Origin: Nostoc sp. B(2019)
GTDB lineage: Bacteria > Cyanobacteriota > Cyanobacteriia > Cyanobacteriales > Nostocaceae
Direction of reading: 5' to 3'
Length of the DNA stretch: 36,220 nucleotides
Assembly (NCBI RefSeq): GCF_010091925.1
Contig: NZ_WVID01000034.1
Span: 27,832-64,051 of the forward strand
Shown: positions 31,550 to 36,220 of the stretch, in pieces
Position numbering within the stretch: the first letter of the stretch is position 1
How the letters are laid out: each line of letters starts with the position of its first letter
The notes under the pieces: generated by a model
Databases searched by the model: none
What the model saw: the letters and a program-made list of their open reading frames with translations, nothing else
What the model was told of the DNA's origin: nothing
Position numbers and translations under genes: made by a program

Positions 31550-32953
31550 TTATCGATGTAACCGAGGATACAGCATTTTAAACGGGTAAATAGAACGAAC
31601 GCTATCAAGTGGGCGGACATCAAAAGGTAACTTAATAGTAAAAGTGCTACCTTTACCGAATTCACTTTGTACATCTATGCTACCGTGGTGTGCCTGGATA
31701 ATTGCTTGCGCGATCGCTAGTCCTAATCCAGAACCGCCAGTACTACGGGAGCGATCGCTATTCACTCGATAGAAGCGATCAAAAATCCGAGTCATTTCCT
31801 GTTGCGGAATCCCAATGCCCGTATCTTGAACCTGAATTACGGCATAATGGTCACTGCGATCTAAGTAAACAGTTACCTTACCTCCTTGTGGCGTATATTG
31901 AATTGCATTAATAATTAAATTGGAAAACAAGCGATAAAGTTGGTCTGCATTGCCGATAACATTTAAAGGAGTTGATACCCGTACTGAAGATGTTAGCGTT
32001 ACACCTTGAGCGATCGCCAACGCGGCAAATTCCTCTATTAAGTCGTTAACAATATCATCCAAGCAGCAAATGTCTCGTTGCATTGGCACAGATTGACGAT
32101 CTAGGCGAGTTAACAGTAATAAATCTGTCACAAGAGTTGTGAGTCGCTGATTCTGACGCTGTAAAGTTTGCAGAATGTCCCGCGTTTCTATTTCATCTAT
32201 TTGGTGCATCAAAAGGGCTGATTCTACAGTCGCTTGTGTTGCTGCTAGAGGTGTCCGTAACTCGTGTGCGGCATCTGCTGTAAATTGTTGAATTTGTCTA
32301 TATGAGCGATAAATAGGCTGCATTGCTAATCCTGCTAACCACCAACTAGCAACACCAACTAAAAGCATGATGATTGGTAATCCCAATCCTAAAGTGAGTT
32401 TTACAGCAACAAGATAACTATTAAAGTCTGCCAGACTTCGCCCTACTTGGATGTAACCCCAATCACGATTTTCTTGAGTGTGTAGAACAAAAGAAATCTG
32501 GTGGTAGAAGTGTCCTTTGCTGTCTTTGAGAGTTTGCCAAAGTTCCTTGTTAAATACTAGGGGTAATCCTTCTGGATAAGTTCCTGCGATCGCAATCAAG
32601 CGTCCGAAATTATCAAAAAAACGTACATAATAATTACCTTGATTGATTGCGCTTAAAATATGACGTTTAGAACTTAACTGTTCTTGAATACAGCTAGTAC
32701 CAACTACACAAATATTCGGTAAAAGCTGCTGTATAACTGGTTCTAATTTGCCAGGTTGCTGTAATTTCAGTTCAATACTGTCGTGCAGAGTTCCCGCCAC
32801 AGACTCCAGTTCTCGGTCTAATGTCACCCAATGAGCATGAGAAATCGCTCTATAGATGCCGAATCCGCACAAGCTTAAAATCAAAGCCATGACAAGCGCA
32901 TACCACAGCGCTAAACGCAAGCGGGTTTGCCGAAATAGTTTATTCTGATTCAT
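31550..32953 (-). CDS. rppB: Two-component sensor histidine kinase, RppB type
   Basis: 467 residues. TM1 is at about 13-33, a periplasmic sensor region spans 35-175, TM2 is at about 180-205, and a HAMP-like linker follows. The H box is FTADAAHELRTPLAATQATVE (His near 230). The catalytic domain shows NLIINAIQYTP, VQDTGIGIPQQEMTRIFDRFYRV and GGSGLGLAIAQAIIQAHHG. With the RppA-type regulator 859 bases upstream it matches the cyanobacterial RppA/RppB (NrsR/NrsS) system, which answers to metal or redox stress. The RND metal efflux gene in the same run supports metal sensing. The pair is separated here by hicBA. Confidence 0.85.
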   Translation of the reverse strand: MNQNKLFRQTRLRLALWYALVMALILSLCGFGIYRAISHAHWVTLDRELESVAGTLHDSIELKLQQPGKLEPVIQQLLPNICVVGTSCIQEQLSSKRHILSAINQGNYYVRFFDNFGRLIAIAGTYPEGLPLVFNKELWQTLKDSKGHFYHQISFVLHTQENRDWGYIQVGRSLADFNSYLVAVKLTLGLGLPIIMLLVGVASWWLAGLAMQPIYRSYRQIQQFTADAAHELRTPLAATQATVESALLMHQIDEIETRDILQTLQRQNQRLTTLVTDLLLLTRLDRQSVPMQRDICCLDDIVNDLIEEFAALAIAQGVTLTSSVRVSTPLNVIGNADQLYRLFSNLIINAIQYTPQGGKVTVYLDRSDHYAVIQVQDTGIGIPQQEMTRIFDRFYRVNSDRSRSTGGSGLGLAIAQAIIQAHHGSIDVQSEFGKGSTFTIKLPFDVRPLDSVRSIYPFKMLYPRLHR

Positions 32954-33258
32954 TAAATATCAATTAAGTAAAACAACTTAAATTGTTTTTTGCGCTATGG
33001 TTTGTTTTACATTTTCTATTATTTTTTTCATAACTGTAACTATGGAGATAATTAGAACCCCGACTTCTTTGAATATTCGGGGATCTGGACACCGCAAAAT
33101 TTTACAAATAAGGAGAACTGTCAACAGTCATATTCAGACGATATTTAGGGGGATTGCACTTGTTAAAAAGTAATTTGATTAACTCGAAATTAAATAAAAT
33201 TTGGTAAAATTGTAAGTCTGCCAATAGGATAATGAACGTAAAAATTAACAACTTTTTG
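32954..33258. other. Intergenic region between hicA and the histidine kinase
   Basis: About 300 AT-rich bases. An imperfect hairpin, CCCCGA (33058-33063) with TCGGGG (33077-33082), belongs to a common cyanobacterial dispersed repeat and could terminate the hicBA message. A 64-codon frame here (33102-33296) overlaps the hicA end and has no support. A promoter for the kinase gene is expected but was not identified. Confidence 0.5.
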
Positions 33259-33483
33259 CTAATCAGTTTTCCACTCAAATTCGGGAATATCTGCACCTAT
33301 CATGATATTACGCAAAGTCCCAATTGGCAGATTCCGACCTTTATGATATGGCACAATTACTTGTAGTTGGCGATCATCATTTCGCCATTTACGATGGCTA
33401 CCTTTTTGAGAAATCAGATCGAATCCGTAGTTTTGTAAAATTCTTTCAACCTCATCCGCATTCATTCGTCGGGTACGAGTCAT
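33259..33483 (-). CDS. hicA: HicA family mRNA interferase toxin
   Basis: 74 residues. It has the HicA fold signature: helix 1 ADEVERILQNYGFDLI, then the catalytic histidine H30 in QKGSHRKWRN, and the strands QLQVIVPYHKGRNLPIGTLRNIM. It degrades mRNA when free of HicB. The start overlaps the hicB stop by 4 bases. The antitoxin gene comes first, so the antitoxin is made ahead of the toxin. Confidence 0.92.
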   Translation of the reverse strand: MTRTRRMNADEVERILQNYGFDLISQKGSHRKWRNDDRQLQVIVPYHKGRNLPIGTLRNIMIGADIPEFEWKTD

Positions 33484-33683
33484 CCTACCGTAACCTCGCG
33501 GGATATTGCTCCTGGTGCTAATTGAATTGGATCGGCTTCCAAATATAATTGAATTGCCTCGCGGATATTTTCTAAAGCATCTTCTTCCGTATCACCCGCA
33601 GATGTACAACCAGGTAATTCGGGACACCAAACAGCCCATTCTCCGGTTTCTTGATCGGGTTCGAGAATTACTCGCCACTTCAT
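33480..33683 (-). CDS. hicB: HicB family antitoxin
   Basis: 67 residues from the ATG at 33683; a TTG at 33689 is better spaced from AGGAAG and would add two residues. The partial RNase H-like HicB fold is clear: WRVILEPDQETGEWAVWCPELPGCTSAGDTEEDALENIREAIQLYL. No separate C-terminal DNA-binding domain follows, so this is the short HicB form. It neutralises HicA and lies between the rppA- and rppB-like genes. Confidence 0.92.
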   Translation of the reverse strand: MKWRVILEPDQETGEWAVWCPELPGCTSAGDTEEDALENIREAIQLYLEADPIQLAPGAISREVTVG

Positions 33684-33811
33684 AGTCAATATGCTTCCTT
33701 GAAATTTATTTGACAGTTATAGCTATTTTTGAGTGTAACGGAATCTAAAATATACGAACCACTCTGTTCCACTCGCAATGACATACCTTGAAATTTTCAC
33801 AGCGATCGCGC

Positions 33812-34516
33812 TTATGAGATTTCATCAGTAAGATTCAGACGATATCCCATCCCATGCAAAGTTTCAATCATGTTTTCGCAACCACTATTAGCTAGTTTGC
33901 GTCGCAGCAAACGCATTTGAGCAGCTACCACATTACTAATAGGTTCTGCACTCACCTCCCAAAGCTGATTGCGAATTTGTTCAGTAGTCACAATTTGGTT
34001 TGGGTGTTTCATAAAATACTCTAGTAACTGGAATTCTTTATTAGTTAAGGAAATCTCCTGTTTATTGCCTGTATTATTTTGACTAACAACCATATTGTTG
34101 CCGTAATCTAGAGTTAAGTTGCCAACAGTTAATTCTTGGGGCTGAAATTGGGGCGATCGCCTCTGCAATGCCCGCAATCTTGCTAATAATTCCGCCATAC
34201 CAAATGGCTTTACTAAATAGTCATCCGCACCTGCATCCAGCCCCGTAACTTTATCTTCCATTCTGTCTTTAGCTGTTAGCATTAATACAGGTAAAGAACT
34301 TTGATGAGAACGTAGCCTTTTACATAACTCTAAACCTGATATTCCTGGCAGCATCCAATCGAAAATAGCTAGCGTGTATTGTGTCCAACTATTTTCTATA
34401 TATGCCCATGCATCATTACCATCTAGTACCCAATCAACTAAATACTTCTGCTGTGTAAGAGTTCGCTTAATAGCAGCACCTAAATCTGGTTCATCTTCGA
34501 CTAGTAGCACTCTCAT
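33812..34516 (-). CDS. rppA: Two-component response regulator, RppA/OmpR type
   Basis: 234 residues. The receiver domain (1-118) has acidic E7-D8, phosphoacceptor D53 (LAIFDWMLPG) and K103 (DDYLVKPFG). The winged-helix DNA-binding domain (about 130-228) shows LTNKEFQLLEYFMKHPNQIVTTEQI and LLRRKL..SG..N.IETLHGMGYRL. In Synechocystis the RppA/NrsR regulator adjoins metal efflux genes. Here the gene follows a small lipoprotein and an RND pump gene on the same strand, with 5 bases to the lipoprotein stop, so the operon is probably self-regulated. Confidence 0.92.
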   Translation of the reverse strand: MRVLLVEDEPDLGAAIKRTLTQQKYLVDWVLDGNDAWAYIENSWTQYTLAIFDWMLPGISGLELCKRLRSHQSSLPVLMLTAKDRMEDKVTGLDAGADDYLVKPFGMAELLARLRALQRRSPQFQPQELTVGNLTLDYGNNMVVSQNNTGNKQEISLTNKEFQLLEYFMKHPNQIVTTEQIRNQLWEVSAEPISNVVAAQMRLLRRKLANSGCENMIETLHGMGYRLNLTDEIS

Positions 34517-34521
34517 AGAGT

Positions 34522-35001
34522 TTATCGATTAAAACTAAAACGTCCATCTACTTTTTCACCTTTAACATCAGCAGAAATTTTCACCTGATACTGACCAGAT
34601 GCTTTTTCACTTAGTATGGCTGTGTAGTGTTTATCATTAGCATCAAAAGTAAAAGGAATAGTATTTTGTTTGCCATCCGGTAGCTGTACTTGAGCCGTGA
34701 CTTTAGCATTAGGTACAGTTTCGTGGTTATCACCTGTTTGTAAATATAAATCCATCTGAGTTTGATTAGCTTCTTTCTCTGGCACAAACTCTAAGTGATA
34801 TTTTCCAGTTTCCACAACTTGACCACCTTTAGAAGCACCATGCTTGCTATCTGTTTTAGCAGCAGGTACAGCTTTCTCGGCTCTTGGGGTAGAAGCAGTT
34901 GGACTATTTTCTGTACTAACTGTTTGATTACTGTTATTACAAGCCCCTAATAAAAGTACCGCTATTCCTAGAAAAATTAAACTTGATTTGAATGATTTCA
35001 T
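34522..35001 (-). CDS. Small lipoprotein of a metal-efflux operon
   Basis: 159 residues from the ATG at 35001, chosen because GAGGAG lies 7 bases upstream; the longer frame from a GTG at 35016 would place this site inside the gene. A signal peptide ends in the lipobox LLGAC. A Ser/Thr/Ala-rich linker follows, then a beta-rich domain (about 70-159: KGGQVVETGKYHLEFVPE, MDLYLQTGDNHETVPNAKVTAQVQLPDGK, FTFDANDKHYTA). Similar domains are found beside or fused to RND efflux adaptor proteins. Probably a periplasmic metal-binding or adaptor accessory. It lies between the pump and the regulator. Confidence 0.8.
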   Translation of the reverse strand: MKSFKSSLIFLGIAVLLLGACNNSNQTVSTENSPTASTPRAEKAVPAAKTDSKHGASKGGQVVETGKYHLEFVPEKEANQTQMDLYLQTGDNHETVPNAKVTAQVQLPDGKQNTIPFTFDANDKHYTAILSEKASGQYQVKISADVKGEKVDGRFSFNR

Positions 35002-35048
35002 CAATTTACTCCTCACTAGAAATAATTAATCTATGATTAAAAGGTGAA

Positions 35049-36220
35049 TTACCAATCAAATACTGCGCCTACTTTTTTACCATCCTCAACAACTGACTGA
35101 GTTTGCTTAGTAGGCATCAAGAACTTACCAAACTGAGCATACAATGCAGGTAATACCAGCAATGTTAACGCTGTAGAAGTAAACAACCCGCCCAATACTA
35201 CTACAGCTAAGGGTTGTAAGATTTCTTTGCCTGCACCTGTGCCAATTACTAAGGGTATCATTCCTAAAGCTGAAGTTAGAGCCGTCATCAAAATGGCGAC
35301 CAAGCGCTCGGTTGACCCTTCAAAAATTACTTGGTGTAGAGGCATTCCCTGTGCAATCTTGCCGTTGTAGTTATCTACTAGCAGTAGCCCGTTACGCGTT
35401 GCTACACCAAATAGAGTAATAAATCCTACCAAAGAAGCCACAGAGATAATCCCACCCCCCAAAGCAATAGAAAATATACCTCCTACCAACGCTAGAGGTA
35501 GGTTAATCATAATCATCAGCATGGCAGCAACAGATTTAACTGCAAAGTACATTAAGACTGCAATGACGACCAACGCTAGTCCCCCAAACACCAGTAGATT
35601 CTGAGTCGCTCGTTGCTCAGATTCAAACTGACCGCCGTATTGAATAAAGTAGCCTGTGGGTAACTGTATCGCCTGACTGACTTTGTTTTGAATTTCTTCT
35701 ACCGCCGAGCCTAAATCTCGACCGGAGACATTAGCAGAAACGACAATTAGGCGCGAGACATTTTCCCGGTTAATCGTGTTGGGGCCGGTTCCATAATCAA
35801 TGCTGGCGACCTGAGCTAAGGGTATTTTTTGACCTGTAGGTGTATCTACCAACAAGTTGCGGATGATATCTAAATTATTGCGTGATTCTGACTGTAACCA
35901 AACCACTAAGTCAAATAATTGCTGGTCTTTGAGAACTTGAGATACAACTCGGCCATTGAGCGCGGTTTCTACCATATCGGTGAGATGACCAACAGTTAAA
36001 CCATAACGAGCCGCCGCTTCTCGGTTGAATTGAATTTGCACCTGTCTAATAGGGACTTGGGGTTCGAGTTGTAAGTCTACGAGTCCTGAAATTCCGGTCA
36101 TAGCAGTCTGAACTTCAGAGCCAATGTGGCGTAATTCTGCTAGATCAGGGCCAAAGATTTTGACTGCGATCGCACTTCTTACCCCAGATAATACCTCATC
36201 CATGCGGTGCGAGATAAAGC
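35049..36220 (-). CDS. RND heavy-metal efflux pump, CusA/CzcA family (C-terminal part)
   Basis: The 5' part lies beyond the window; about 390 codons are visible. The frame stays open through the Met codon at 36203 to the window edge (FISHRMDEVLSGVRSAIAVK). The visible part covers the second porter domain (IFGPDL, PVRQVQI-type strands) and the last membrane segments with GVATRNGLLLVDNY, EGSTERLVAILMTALTSALGMIPL and PLAVVVLGGLFTSTALTLLVLPALY, all characteristic of the heavy-metal efflux branch. It exports metal ions such as Ni, Co, Zn or Cu/Ag across the envelope; the metal cannot be told from this part. It leads the lipoprotein and rppA genes. Confidence 0.93.
   Translation of the reverse strand, partial: FISHRMDEVLSGVRSAIAVKIFGPDLAELRHIGSEVQTAMTGISGLVDLQLEPQVPIRQVQIQFNREAAARYGLTVGHLTDMVETALNGRVVSQVLKDQQLFDLVVWLQSESRNNLDIIRNLLVDTPTGQKIPLAQVASIDYGTGPNTINRENVSRLIVVSANVSGRDLGSAVEEIQNKVSQAIQLPTGYFIQYGGQFESEQRATQNLLVFGGLALVVIAVLMYFAVKSVAAMLMIMINLPLALVGGIFSIALGGGIISVASLVGFITLFGVATRNGLLLVDNYNGKIAQGMPLHQVIFEGSTERLVAILMTALTSALGMIPLVIGTGAGKEILQPLAVVVLGGLFTSTALTLLVLPALYAQFGKFLMPTKQTQSVVEDGKKVGAVFDW

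Noticed and set aside
33102-33296. 64-codon minus-strand frame
   Set aside because: Overlaps the hicA 3' end and is AT-rich, with a composition dominated by Leu, Ile, Lys and Phe; no start signal.

Overview
This window looks like the chromosome of a filamentous, heterocyst-forming type cyanobacterium (Nostocales, Nostoc/Anabaena/Calothrix-like). The evidence is: many copies of the HIP1 octamer GCGATCGC; a split phylloquinone (menaquinone-type) gene set of cyanobacterial form; xisH/xisI, HopA1-family, TMEM14-like and DUF1995 genes; and abundant short tandem heptamer repeats between genes and sometimes inside them. No tRNA, rRNA, CRISPR array or complete insertion sequence was found.

Layout. 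1-147: 42-base tandem repeat. 197-2104 (-): pentapeptide-repeat protein. 2513-5524 (+): large exported metzincin-like protease. 5647-6389 (+): overlapping xisH-xisI. 6471-7112 (+): a GC-rich glutathione S-transferase, probably acquired, followed by a hairpin-rich, MITE-like intergenic element. 7466-13720: phylloquinone block, with menF and a DUF1995 gene leftward, menA-menC-menE rightward, and the DHNA-CoA thioesterase convergent with menE. 13792-16359 (-): a HopA1-family gene and an aminoglycoside-phosphotransferase-like kinase. This pairing is known from class V lanthipeptide and thioamitide biosynthesis. 17255-17846 (+): yefM-yoeB toxin-antitoxin with a TGTACA operator. 18086-18406 (-): TMEM14-like membrane protein. 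18494-22775 (+): DUF815 AAA+ ATPase, a membrane coiled-coil/TerB-C-like protein, a BrxD-like ATPase, and what looks like the first 23 codons of a lost helicase gene. 22884-25630 (+): PhnD-like lipoprotein translationally coupled to a sensor histidine kinase. 25878-26651 (+): FHA membrane protein. 27177-26683 (-): orphan protein. 28827-27358 (-): PBP4-type D-Ala-D-Ala carboxypeptidase. 29225-29701 (-): TerB-like protein with a poly-Glu tail. About 29903-30070: probable transposon remnant. 30094-31448 (-): nucleotidyltransferase-like gene and arfB. 31550-36220 (-): RppA/RppB-type two-component system split by a hicBA module, plus a small lipoprotein and the 3' part of an RND heavy-metal efflux pump.

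How the genes work together. MenF, MenA, MenC, MenE and the thioesterase supply most of the phylloquinone pathway (menD, menH, menB and menG are not here). The 3' end reads as a metal-efflux operon with its own two-component regulator. The middle (13.8-34 kb) is accessory DNA rich in toxin-antitoxin, putative defence and orphan signalling modules. The two most interesting points are the stand-alone kinase + HopA1 pair with no visible precursor peptide, and the TerB-C/BrxD-like ATPase pair whose expected third gene appears cut off after about 20 codons.
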